Of a stretch of 64,000 nt of DNA, positions 47,531 through 58,549 are shown one piece after another. Each line of letters begins with the position of its first letter. The first letter of the stretch is position 1. A program made the position numbers and the translations under genes. Source of the DNA: Phallusia mammillata (taxonomy: Eukaryota; Chordata; Ascidiacea; Phlebobranchia; Ascidiidae). Under the pieces are notes generated by a model, which saw only the letters and a list, made by a program, of their open reading frames with translations, ran no database searches and was not told the origin of the DNA. The stretch lies in contig QLIY01000036.1 of the NCBI GenBank assembly GCA_003260075.1, positions 205,997-269,996 of the forward strand. The letters run 5' to 3'.

Positions 47531-48480
47531 TTCAGAGCGCAGCGTGTGTCTCGGTTTTCTGGCCAAAAATTTACCAGGTCCATTAAAAAAACGCTAATAG
47601 ACGGTTTGATTTTTTCCTTTGCCACATGCGACAGAAAGTTTGAAACACTCGGTCACAAACAGTGTCTTTGTTCCGGCGTCTTTTAGATGCAATATTCAGA
47701 TTTATGTGGGACTTGCGACTTCGCCAGCGGTCCTCTGTGTTTTACTGTAACGTTGCGAGTAACTTTTATTCCAATAACGTGTCTTAGCTGTTTATTCTAA
47801 AACTTTTTTATGTGTTTAAACATGTGGATTTAACGTGTGGGTCGCAAGAGCAATAAACACTTAAAGCAACAGTATATTTCTTATTTTTTTGAACATTGTG
47901 GCCCGTACAAGATTGGAACGTTGTTAATTTTGTTTAATTTGTAAAGGTAGCCTGAAAGTTAAATACTGAAAGCAACAAAATGTCAATACGTAAACTGTTT
48001 TAACATTTTTTTCGAAATGTTGACTGACCTTAATATTTATTTCGTGATTTGTTTTTCAATAATAATGTTTGGAATATAAAACGGTTACTTTACACCTTTT
48101 AATTCAGAACAGTAGCGTTTTGCCAATTGATTGGGTTTCTGGCAAACTTTGTTTTGTACGTTGCCGTTAGTTCAATCAGCCGCAAGCACAAGACGTGCTG
48201 CATGTTTTCGCGCTGTTCTAGCTAACTGTTAGTTTGTTTCGCAGTGGGCTAGATAACTGCAGTAACCTCTTGTGTGTTGATGTTGGCTGATGTTATCTCA
48301 GAAGTTTTGATTATGGCCAGCTAGTAAGCTAAAATAACTGCTTGTCTTTATAGATTGTAGCTGGTTTAGCGTGTTGTAGTTTTGTAATCTTAGATAATAT
48401 TTTTTTGTGGAGAAGTCTGCTGCAAATTACTGATGTCCACTAATTGTAACTTATTTGGTATCAGGTGCTTTAGTCTTGAT
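47531..48480 (+). pseudogene. Relic of an LCCL-lectin gene
   Basis: 47622-47750 is a decayed LCCL-1 exon: CCACATGCGAC, TTTGAAACACTCGGTCACAA, ATGCAATATTCAGATTTATG and CGCCAGCGGTCCTCTGTG match gene 1 and 2 exons, with frameshifting deletions. Further on, TTTGTTTCGCAGTG, GCAGTAACCTCTTGTGTGTT and AGTAAGCT match the 3' flank of gene 2 (41010-41120). So a gene copy has lost its whole middle, leaving the first LCCL exon fused to the old 3' flank. Confidence 0.6.
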
Positions 48481-48717
48481 GGATGTGATGCTGGTTTAGA
48501 ATAAAGGTAAGAACTTAAATGAACAAAATTTTACATGCGAAACTAAAACTTTTTCTATCCTTACTATTTTACAAACTAGTGGATTAGTTTGTTTACCATT
48601 TATAACAGACAATATTAAATAAATGAACGGATTGTATTGACTTTTATAATGCCAAGCACGCGCAAATGGTAATATGGTGACAAAAATGATTGGCAAAAAT
48701 CCGAAAAGTAGGTGAAC

Positions 48718-50773
48718 TCACAGTCGTTCACATAGTGCAAACTTGGTTTTACTGCAAGCTGCATCGTTCATTTGGAAATTAAATGAAGGACGCAATAACT
48801 CTCCACAGTCGGCTCCTGCAAAGTCGGTGTCGTCGTTTGGTTTACCAGGTAAGAAATTCGTGTTGCTTTCTGACGCTGGCACACCGTCGATATACTGCCA
48901 ATTACCCTCCTGTTCAATATCTGACATCCCGATCCAGTAATTGGCTGACTGACGCGGGCGAAGTAAATTGTTGATAATATCACTTTAAAATAAAACATTT
49001 TGTGAGATTCCAAGTCGAGTGAAACATTAAATGTAGAGAGTCAAAACGAAGTCGAGAGTTAAAAATGTGATTTCGAGTCAATTAATTTGAAATAATGATT
49101 CGATGTTACCTCGTTTTGGGTTATTGATTTAAAGTTTCTTAACCATTGTTGTATAAATCCTGATAACGTTTAATCTGTTTACACAATTCGACAGTAAAGC
49201 TAAACTATTAACGTACTTGCGAACCGTGGCGTTTCTCATGCCCCAAGCAGCCAAATCACCACCCAATGACTTGCAATATGTTCTAGCGTCTCTCCAGTTC
49301 ATTGCAGTTAGCACAGGCAAGTGATCAAGCAAAACTGTTTTAGTAGAATGCAATTATAAGTTTCAAGTAAATTTTAAACTAAATTGCTATGTAATAAGTC
49401 AGTGGTTCCCAAACTATGCGCCGCGGCACACTGGTGTGCCGCCAGATGTCATTAGGTGTGCCGCAAAAAATATTGAAATTAAAATCAATCAAGTAGAGTA
49501 GTAGTACCAGGTGCTTAGACCACTAGGCCAACATGCTCCACGTCTCTGAGATGTTCAACTAGGCTATTTAACTATGAAAGTGACCTGTATAGCGGCTTTA
49601 TGACCTCATAGTTAGTGCCTTTGTCAGCTAAAAAAATTATTCAAATGTTCGAAGTGCGCCAAATAATTTTTGTTTTTTCTAAAATGCGCCTTAAGAGACA
49701 AAAGTTTGGGAACCACTGTAATAAGTGTTCATGCCAGAGTGTTGTTTATAATATTTTTGAGGGTGCTCAAAAATTTTCGCAATTTTGTATGCACTCATAT
49801 GAATAGACCACTTTGATTTCTTTATTAAGATGATTTTAGCAAACCTTTGGCACAGTTTAAAAACAAACTTCGACCCAGATTAAGAAGCGTTATCTGGATG
49901 TCTCATAGGTTTGGGAGTAAATGCTGTTTGTTCTACTCCAAAGATCTTGTATTTTATTATCATAAAAAGTTGACAGCTAGATCTAAAACTTTACTTAAAT
50001 GTACAAATCAAACCTGTCTGGCAGTTCATTCCCGTATACCATAGAGTGCACGTGCAGTTGTATCCCGAGTCAAGATCTAAGCAAGTTCCATTGTGTTCAC
50101 ATAATCCAGGGTTGCTCGCGCAAAAGTTAGATTCTGCCAAATGTTCTGTCACAGGTTGTAGTTCTTGTTAGGCTCACATTTATGTTTAAGCTTACCACAC
50201 TGTGTTCCATCTCCTGTGCAGTTTGCTTTGCAAGAACATAGGAAACTACCCAATGTGTTGATACAAGTTGCGTGTTGATGACAGTTGTGTGTTCCATTCG
50301 TACAATGGTTGATGCCTAAACATGTGTTTGTTAATTTTTTTTCGAGTAGTGGTTTTAGTTGCTTCCACCAAATTATACCGTTGTACAACTGCTGTTGGCT
50401 GACTTTTATCATTGCAAAAACTCCTCCAAATCCGCATATGATTGTAAAAATGACAATGGATCCTATGAAAAAGCTGCGCTTAATTCGCTTTTCATTCCAA
50501 CTTGCATTTTGTTCTTGGTTCTTTGCAGAATCTGTTGCAAGAAAATTAATTTTGTATATTTGCTGATTTTGAAACGATTTCTATTCGCCTCTGGGAGACT
50601 GTAGATATATATAGACCTTTTTTAAATGTTTAGGCCTCTAAAAAATCATTTTAAGCTGATTGAACATAACAAACAATTAGGTTAAGCATATTACCATCTT
50701 CTTGTTGCCAAGGTCCTTGGTTGTCTGCTTCCAAGTTATCAGGCCGATGGTTTACGTAAATAGCCATTTCCAT
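48718..50773 (-). CDS. Type II membrane protein: TM, two EGF domains, C-type lectin domain (gene 4)
   Basis: Exons, minus strand: 50773-50695 (tail, [20 protein letters not shown]), 50531-50379 (TM helix [19 protein letters not shown]), 50315-50196 (EGF), 50133-50014 (EGF), 49334-49217 and 48982-48718 (lectin domain, ends ALCERL). The first EGF starts GINHC where relatives have DINEC, so its calcium site is probably lost. The sugar triplet is KPN instead of EPN or QPD, with MND at the second calcium site; the ligand preference cannot be predicted. It has the same two-exon lectin module and phase as genes 1-3, and far fewer EGFs than gene 3. The intron between the second EGF and the lectin exons holds a 319-bp hAT MITE. 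Confidence 0.84.
49400..49718. mobile_element. hAT-type MITE inside gene 4 intron, with 8-bp TSD
   Basis: 319 bp. Ends CAGTGGTTCCCAAACT and AGTTTGGGAACCACTG are perfect inverted repeats. Direct repeats TAATAAGT at 49392-49399 and 49719-49726. The perfect termini and TSD suggest recent insertion. An internal TGGCCTAGTGGTCTAAGC on the minus strand near 49510-49530 resembles a tRNA A box, but no B box follows. Confidence 0.93.
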
Positions 50774-51060
50774 ACTGCTTGCTCACCAGTGAAACTTTAC
50801 ACTTTCTCCAACAACTTAAATTTCTTCCTTGTTGGCTTGAAACTGTAATTAAAAAGTTGAGTGAGTCATGATTTTTCCCCCTCGTCGAGCAATTTCCGGA
50901 CCTACATTCATTACTGACTATTATTATTTACGTAAATGGTGAATAATGGATTTTTTGGAGTGAACAGAAACTAGCACAAAAGGGATAGTTGAATAGCCCA
51001 CCACAAAACTCTTTTGTCATTTTTTTACTTTTCCGAGAAACTTCCAAATATAATTTCAAT
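50774..51060. other. Upstream region of gene 4
   Basis: No coding feature. The promoter of gene 4 should be here; no clear TATA element was identified. Confidence 0.4.
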
Positions 51061-51068
51061 GTGTAGAC

Positions 51069-51492
51069 CAGTGGTTCTTAAACTTTTTCCTATTTTTTTC
51101 AAACGGTACCTTTGCCATTATTTCGAGGGCTCGCGGTCCTTAAGTCTGAATGTGTATTTCAAAATACGAAAGTTAATTTGCAGAATTTTAGGTAATTATG
51201 CCAAATTACACATAACAATGATCCATAGACAGCTTGTGACATCACAAACAAGACAAACTAACTTACTATAACATTACGATTGTGCATTTATCTTAGTTGT
51301 CATGCAATAAAGGCTATTGTTTAACAATAGAGACTGTTGATCCGTAATTTTACATTGATTTAAACTGATTCAGTGGCACAAAGTGACGCCAAATAACTAA
51401 TAGAAGTATAAGTACTTAAACATTTTCGCGGTCCCCCCAAAATTGCCTCACGGACCCCAAAAGGACCGCGAATCCCAGTTTGAGAACCGCTG
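51069..51492. mobile_element. hAT-type MITE, first of an adjacent pair
   Basis: 424 bp. Ends CAGTGGTTCTTAAACTTTTT and CCCAGTTTGAGAACCGCTG. Flanked by GTGTAGAC at 51061-51068 and 51493-51500. A related element lies inverted at 59223-59590 (shared TTGCATGACAACTAA and TTGTTAAACAATAG blocks). Confidence 0.9.
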
Positions 51493-51500
51493 GTGTAGAC

Positions 51501-51718
51501 CAGTGGTCGGCAACCGCCGGTCCGCGAGGAGTTCGTTACCGGGCCGTACATATTTTTAGGTTAAATGCTATAAAACATTTTGACCATATATCCCGGGGAT
51601 GATAAACTAATTTAAGCGATTTTATTGCTAAATATTTGTAGTTTTTTTGAAGACCGGTTCGCGATAAAATTGTAGTTTCAATAACGGTCCGCAGTGCAAA
51701 AAAGGTTGCCGACCCCTG
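51501..51718. mobile_element. hAT-type MITE, second of an adjacent pair
   Basis: 218 bp. Ends CAGTGGTCGGCAACCGCCGG and AAGGTTGCCGACCCCTG. Flanked by GTGTAGAC at 51493-51500 and again at 51719-51726, so it shares its left target copy with the preceding element. Confidence 0.9.
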
Positions 51719-52248
51719 GTGTAGACCATAATATGCACGAACTTTCCGCTAAGACGGTCGCATTGCAGATCCCTATTTCACCAACAGCCACCAAATATGT
51801 TCATGTTTTCATTTGTTAATTACTGATGTAAAGAAATAGGTTTGTCTCATTTTTCTGGCGATCAGTCTTAATTGTTTATGACGTCTATACGATGACGCAT
51901 GTGGTGCCTGTTTTTTCTCTTTGTTTGTCCATAATAGGCTTGCAAAAAGATTACGACTACTAGGCTGGTAATGTTTTTTTTTACACTCATAAGTTTTAAA
52001 ATCCGAATATCTAGCAAAAGAGTGTTTTTATGTCCCCGTCGCCAGTACATACTTTTTAGTATACATGTTCACGGGCGCATAAATTCGTCTCCGCGGCGGC
52101 ATTTGGACCTACAGCCTCAGGTGTGCACCCCTGGTGTAGGCCAATTTGCAAACAAAACGATCAGTAAACTTAATTCCAATAATAACTTGAGCTTATTTGT
52201 CTTGTTATGTCCTATGTAAACTGCGGCTAAATGATGGTTTACCTAGAA

Positions 52249-52595
52249 ATGTGGTTCCCAACCTTTTTTGTTACATTCCTCCCTTTGCCCATTTTCGAAC
52301 TATTCATTCCTCCCCATCAGACGAAAAACAAATATAACATAAAAATTATAGCAATTTGAAATAGACCTTTTAGGGATGGGATTTTGGGGATTAGGGATGT
52401 CCATTTCAGAATCCTTTACAACTGGTTTCAAATGTAAACCGGATCCAAATTATATGGACATCCCTAATGTGTATACAAAAATATTCTGTAACATATCCAA
52501 TGTAAAAATTTGTTCTACACTTTTTATAAAATTCCTCCCCTGAACTCATAAAATTCCTCCCTAGGGAGGAATTCCTCCCCAGTTGGGAACCACTG
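52249..52595. mobile_element. hAT-type MITE with 8-bp TSD
   Basis: 347 bp. Left end ATGTGGTTCCCAACC (first two bases mutated), right end AGTTGGGAACCACTG. ACCTAGAA at 52241-52248 and 52596-52603. The internal CCTCCCTAGGGAGG is palindromic. A piece of its right end plus flank recurs at 53800-53910 after a poly-C tract. Confidence 0.88.
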
Positions 52596-52603
52596 ACCTA
52601 GAA

Positions 52604-54848
52604 TTAAGTTTTACAAACCTCTTTTACGAGGGAACTAATGCGAAGTAACAGTATTGGAACTTCAAACTTTGTTAAGTTGTGTAAAATGTGCTTTTCGGAA
52701 GTAATTTTCCCAAACTATGTTATGCGTAACGTTAATGGCACGCGAAGGCCTTCCTGTTGATTGGTACGCAAATTTTTTTAGTGTGTATGTACAGTCGAAT
52801 CGGCTAAATTGGGTACGCACCGAATCTTATATTCTGCGTTTTTTTGCGACTAGATGAGTATGTACCTTGATTTAAAATTTGTGGCAACTACTACGTTGCT
52901 GGTGAAGTTGTATGTTGCTCTTTGCTTCACCCCAGTGGTTTTTTACAGTGAACAATGTCTCCACGTTTTGCCAAAGATTTTACGCTGAGAGCTTATCGTA
53001 GAAGTATTGTCACAACATCAATTAGAATCGTTTTTGTAGCCTCTGTACAGCTTTTTTTGTTTACAGTTTTCTTCCGTCATTTGCAATCAGTGTTTCTTTA
53101 TTTTCTATCGTTTTCAAAATGTGACGACTTTGTTTCTAATACATATTAATTGCAAGTTCTTCTGGCTACCGAAATGCCTAATTAAATGTTAATATATTTT
53201 TTTGACGCCCCCCCCCCCGCTGAGAGCTTATCGTAGAAGTATTGTCACAACATCAATTAGAATCGATTTTGTAGCTTGTGTACACCGATTGTTTTGTTTA
53301 TAGTTTTCTCTCGTCATGTGCAATCAGTGTTTCTTTATTTCCTATCGTTTTTAAAATGTGACGACTTTGTTTCTAATACATATTAATTGCAAGTGCTTCT
53401 GTCTACCGAAATGTCTTATTAAATGTTAATGTATTTTTTTGACCCGATGTAGGTTTAGTTATCAGTTTTGCTTACTCTGGTTTTTAATGCGCGATCTCGA
53501 AGACAGATCCGTTTTTTGTTTTGGATCTCAGCAAATTTAAACTGCTGGATTTTTTGTTGTACACACATTTTTGTTTTTCTCCGATATAACCGTTGCAGTA
53601 GTCGTATCATCATAGGTGTTATGCGTGTTTGGAAAAAGCGTTGACTCCTATACGCTTCTATAGTAAAAAGTAAAGTGACAATAGTAAAAAGTGACTGGTT
53701 TATATCTATATCTTCCGTTGATCTTCCCTTGGGACGTATAGGCTCTAATTAATGCACACCAACGGTTTAGTATACAGTTGTTTAGTGTCCCCCCCCCCCT
53801 GAACTCATAAAATTCCTCCCTAGGGAGGAATTCCTCCCCAGTTGGGTACCACTGACCTAGAATTAAGTTTTACAAACCTTTTTTACGAGGGAACTAATGC
53901 GAAGTAACAACCCCCCCCCCGATGAGATTTTCGTAAAAACTAAATACGTTTTTTAATCGACCGTTTTCGTAACATATGGTTGGACTTCTCCTTGACAAAG
54001 TCATTAGATCCCCCCCCCCTAGGTGTTATGCGTGTTTGGAAAAAGCGTTGACTCCTATACGCTTCTACAGTAAAAAGTAAAGTGACAATAGTAAAAAGTG
54101 ACTGGTTTATATATATATCTTCCGTTGATCTTCCCTTGGGACGTATAGGCTCTGATTAATGCACACCAACGGTTTAGTATACAGTTGTTTAGTGCTTTTT
54201 GAGGCCCGTAAAAATTGCTGTCAGATTCCAAGACGTGTGTTTTGCCACGTAACTGTTGAATATGCGTTTAGACTGGTTTGAAGTAAAATCAAATTACTTT
54301 GTCGTCTTTTATAAGTGTTATAACTCCCCCCCCCCGACGTGTGTTTTGCCACGTAACTGTTGAATATGCGTTTAGACTGGTTTAAAGTAAAATCAAAAAT
54401 TACTTTGTCGTCTTTTATAAGTGTTGTACTGGTTTATGTGTGTGACTGGGTTGGCTTCTCTTGTCACAAAAGCACGAATAATGCGTTAATATCAAACAGC
54501 ATAACTCCCGTGAGGCGAAAAACAATGAAGCAATTGGTTTATGCATTGGTTATATTTATGTTCAGAATTACAAAGCACAAAGGTATTAAAAATCCACGCA
54601 AGGAAAGAAAAGGAATTGTTACAAGGTAGTGCGCAAGTTTTAGCTTTTCTATTCAATGAAAAAAGTCAGAAAGAATTGTTACGAATACTAAATTTCGTTT
54701 ACCGTTTAGCGTACAGGCATATAGCACTACATTTGCTAAGGCAATCTTAAATGATGAGATTTTCGTAAAAACTAAATACGTTTTTTAATCGACCGTTTTC
54801 CTAACATATGGTTGGACTTCTCCTTGACAAAGTCATTAGATGACGATC
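52604..54848. other. Intergenic region with five poly-C junctions and shuffled copies
   Basis: Tracts at 53208-53218, 53789-53799, 53911-53920, 54010-54019 and 54326-54335. The segments between them copy 52985-53207, 52545-52650, 54753-54843 (downstream), 53614-53788 and 54232-54325 respectively. No gene seen. The order of copies fits several short contigs tiled in one gap. Confidence 0.65.
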
Positions 54849-55769
54849 TTAAGTTCGCTCGCAAATTGAAGGTAACGAAACTACACAATTATTATCATTC
54901 AATGTATAGTTATAGTTGGCGTTACGAATCTCAAAGCATTGCTCATTTCCGTCAAAGTTGTCCGATTGCCCTGGTCCAAAGACAGCGCTATTGTCGGTGA
55001 CCACCACTCCATCAATACACTTCCAAGTTCCTTCCTTTTCAATGTCTGTAATCCCAATCCAATATCCATTTTCCCATGTTGAGTTCTTTATATGCATGTT
55101 TATGACAAATCTATCAGAAAAACTCACGCATATTAGGGTCCAAAAATAATCGTTGCAAAAATAAAAAGTGCAGCGAAATCCATCTTCGATGTATGTACAG
55201 CTTTCGTTGTGCCGACAAGGTCCAGGATTTTTCATGCAGAAGGTGCTCACTGTAAAAATACATAGTAAATCAAAGTAACTTGCAAAGCTAATGATCCCAT
55301 GAGAGAAAATCCGGTATTATTATTTGATGTTGGCTTTCCAAATACAATGTCAAACAGTTAGCCTACATATTTTTTACCACAGTGTGTTCCATTTCCTATG
55401 AAATGTGCGTTGCAAGAACATTGAAAACCATCCAAAGTACCCATACAGATTGCATCTTGATGACAATTGTGGGTTCCATTCTTACATTGGTCAAAATCTT
55501 CGAAAAAGTAAGTTGCATTTATTGTCAAATATTAGGTCAATGCGGCAATTACCACAAAGCGTTCCATCTCCTGTGCAGTTGTTACATAATTAGTTTTTAA
55601 ATTTGAGTGCGTTGCAGTCAAAGTTAATCAAAGTTAGTTTTTTTTATACCACACTGTGTTCCATCTCCTGTGTAGTTTGCATTACAAAAACACCGGAAAC
55701 CACCCACAGTATTAATGCAAGTTGCGTGTTGATGACAGTTGTGTGTTCCACTCTTACATTCGTTGATGT
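54849..55769 (-). pseudogene. Truncated EGF/C-type lectin gene 5
   Basis: Minus strand: calcium-binding EGF exon 55769-55650 (DINECKSGTHNC), EGF exon 55497-55378 (DFDQCKNGTHNC), a partial EGF starting at 55249 (STFCMKNPGPCRHNESC) that loses its last cysteines, and the second lectin exon 55110-54849 (YWIGITDIEKEGTWK ... SICERT). The first lectin exon, present in genes 1-4, is absent between the partial EGF and 55110. A decayed EGF tail (CTGDGTLC) lies near 55552-55590. No TM or start exon was found. The triplet is QSD. The missing half of the fold argues for a broken gene, although the remaining exons are open. Confidence 0.65.
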
Positions 55770-55896
55770 CTAAATCATGCAAATTAATATAGACGTTTTC
55801 ATCGGTGCCTGGCATTATTTTGTTTAAGTTGTAACTGTTTTAGTGTTATTACCTGCGTTAGTGATTGACCCACCGAGGTTCTATTTTAGAATAAAG

Positions 55897-56279
55897 CCCC
55901 CCCCCCTCCTAACTTTTGTAAGAATGTAAGCATTGCGACACGTAAACACTTTTCCATATTTGTTTTGAAAAAAAACATTTTCAAAAGAAAACTTTTATTG
56001 CAAAACAGTTTTAATTCTCTCGTGCATGATAGGTACCCTGTAACAACGTATAGTCTTAGTTTAGTGTAGTAGCTAGTCATTTAGTGTGTGTTTATAGATA
56101 ATCTAACTTTTCTGCAATGAAAACTTTGGTAAAAGAGTTGCGACTGTTTTGTATAAGCCCCCCCCCCATTAAAACTGTTTTGCAATAAAAGTTTTCTTTT
56201 GAAAATGTTTTTTTTTTTCAAAACAAATATAGAAAAGTGTTTACGTGTCGCAATGCTTACATTCTTACAAAAGTTAGGA
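55897..56279. repeat. Inverted repeat with both arms preceded by ten C
   Basis: Arm 55907-56010 (TCCTAACTTTTGTAAGAATG...) reappears reverse-complemented at 56168-56279. Both junctions (55897-55906 and 56158-56167) are exactly ten C. This is the only inverted case among the poly-C junctions. Confidence 0.75.
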
Positions 56280-57866
56280 TTATTTTCCCAAAATGATCTT
56301 TCTGACACATTTGTTTATTTATAACGTGTTGATGCAAAACGTACCATGACATAAACTGATGTAAATACATGAAGCAATAATTTACCCTTGGCGTATCATT
56401 TTTAAATATGCCTATAATGTGTTTTTTCTTAAAAACATACAAAATAGGCTAAATTATGTAGCCATGTAACAAATACTTTTTACAAAACTTTTTACGTAAC
56501 AAAACACAAACGTCAAATTAATTTGGTTACGAAACGAATTGCTCAAGCAGTGTTAGCGTTGCCGATAATGATAATGTTGTGGTTTTCGTTATCATTGGCC
56601 TTTCATTTGGTTGCGCTGGGCATTTTTGAGTAATACAATTCGTTTACCAAGGTTTAAAACTTACTTTGAAAATCCAAACTGCAAATATGTGTTTGCAAAA
56701 TATAAACTGCAAAAAATATAAGTCTATCAGTGTTTTCGGGTTCAATAATTCTCGTTTGCACAACATTGGCGCGGCATTATTGTGAAGTTTAGTTTAGTTT
56801 CCATATTAGGCATAAGGCAGTCAGTATTTTATAGTGTTACGAAAAAGAACAGTATCTTTTGAACTTTAAATTTGAATTGCTTTGTTATTTGATGAGTGTC
56901 TTTTACAAAACAAAATAAACCGATTAAATCATTTTTTTTAAAAACAGCCAAAACTCGTGCTCTGTGTTTTTACCACCAGGTAGTGGTTTTATGACCCATG
57001 ACCCCCTAAATGGACCACTGGGTGCTTTGTGGGAGGACATGAGTGTTGGTTCCCTCGGACGCTCACAACGGAAGTTCAGTACCTTTAATTAGTCAGAATG
57101 ACTGCCCTTCCTTCTAGTGTTAGGTAAGCTATTGTCTTTTTAACATCCTTTTTCTTGCTCGATTTAGCCTCTTTTTTCTTCCTAATGTATATAATTGAAA
57201 GCGTGTTGAAAATATCTTTTTAAAAATTCATCTAGTTTGACCGTATAACTTACAAAGATAATTATGAGCCTGCTCAATTCTGCACATACGGTATGCGTTA
57301 TTTTTCTACAAAATTTACAGTAGCAGTCGCAACAGCTTCCAACAACAATTCATTCGCCGTGTTTGCTGCAGCTCAAAGAAGATCTAAATAATTGAAATCA
57401 CACCATGTAGGTACCAAACCAATAAGTGTAATAAACACGCCAATTGGAAACAACAACGTTTGAGATAATTCTCCACAGTTAAATGCGATTTCTAAAACGT
57501 CCCCAACGCATTCAAATTATTCGATTGATTCTCCAAACAACTGAAATAGCTACTAAAATCTGTTTGTATATATAAATAGTATTGCAAAACAAAATGTTAC
57601 TCTTTGGTTCGTTTTCAGTTTTTACAGCATTACAATTCACACACATTGGTTCTCCTTTTTCAAACGTATATATCCGACGCAGTAGTATTCTGGTATTTCC
57701 TCAGCTGTAGTTGACTTCTGATGCTTATATTTCTGCAGTCGTTCGTCGGTTGAGATTGAATGAAACCTTCATGTGATTGGCATGGTTTCAGTTATAATTT
57801 CCAAGTGTTGAAGTGGGTGCGTGCGAACAGTTGCTTGACGGTCCAGTTGACAATAAAGTTCTACAG
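56280..57866. other. Intergenic region, no gene seen
   Basis: AT-rich. A GC-richer patch at about 56970-57120 ends ATGACTGCCCTTCCTTCTAG then TGTTAG and GTAAGC, which could be a first exon with a donor, but no downstream exon supports it. Confidence 0.4.
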
Positions 57867-58287
57867 CAGAGGTACTCAATTAGTTTTGTCATAGGCCCAA
57901 AAACAAAAGGTAAAATTCAACGAGGTCCGGACACATCTGTCAGTAATGCAAATGTCTTAGCCATTTTTGGTTGTCACTCATCGCGGTCCAACATAAACGC
58001 ATTTTTTAAACCGAATGTATGTAAGCAAAACAAAAGCTTGTATCAGACACTAAACGTTAATTTACTCATTGCGAAAGTATATTGACACAACATACAAAAC
58101 ACATTTTATCTAGTTTTGTAGGATCACTTGGGCAATAATTCAAAAGTAAGTTTATTACGTCACAGATAAAATTATGCGCAAACAATGGCCGTTTTGTTAA
58201 TTGTTTAGTAAAATAATCGACCATTTTTTCGTCAAAGTTGCACAATCTCACTTCACTTAAGATTTTAGGAAAGGCTTTTCGGGATAG

Positions 58288-58382
<95 letters not shown>
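58288..58382. repeat. 95-base poly-C tract
   Basis: Uninterrupted 95 C inside the outer hAT element. It is followed by GAACCCGAACCCGGCCCGAA and CCCGGCCCGACTTGCAACTC, matching the flank of the 88-C tract at 1359-1446. Confidence 0.65.
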
Positions 58383-58383
<1 letters not shown>

Positions 58384-58549
58384 AACCCGAACCCGGCCCG
58401 AAAAGCCCGGCCCGACTTGCAACTCTGGCCTAGCTGTCGTAATTCCTCAAAAAATCGCAATGCGGATCCCCAGTTTAAATACATTTCAATGATTAAGTAA
58501 TTACCACACAATTGATAGTGTTTAGCCGTAATAAAAAGACCGTCTAGAG

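Noticed and set aside
57098..57123. Possible first coding exon ending at GTTAG/GTAAGC
   Set aside because: No downstream exon or protein similarity supports it.
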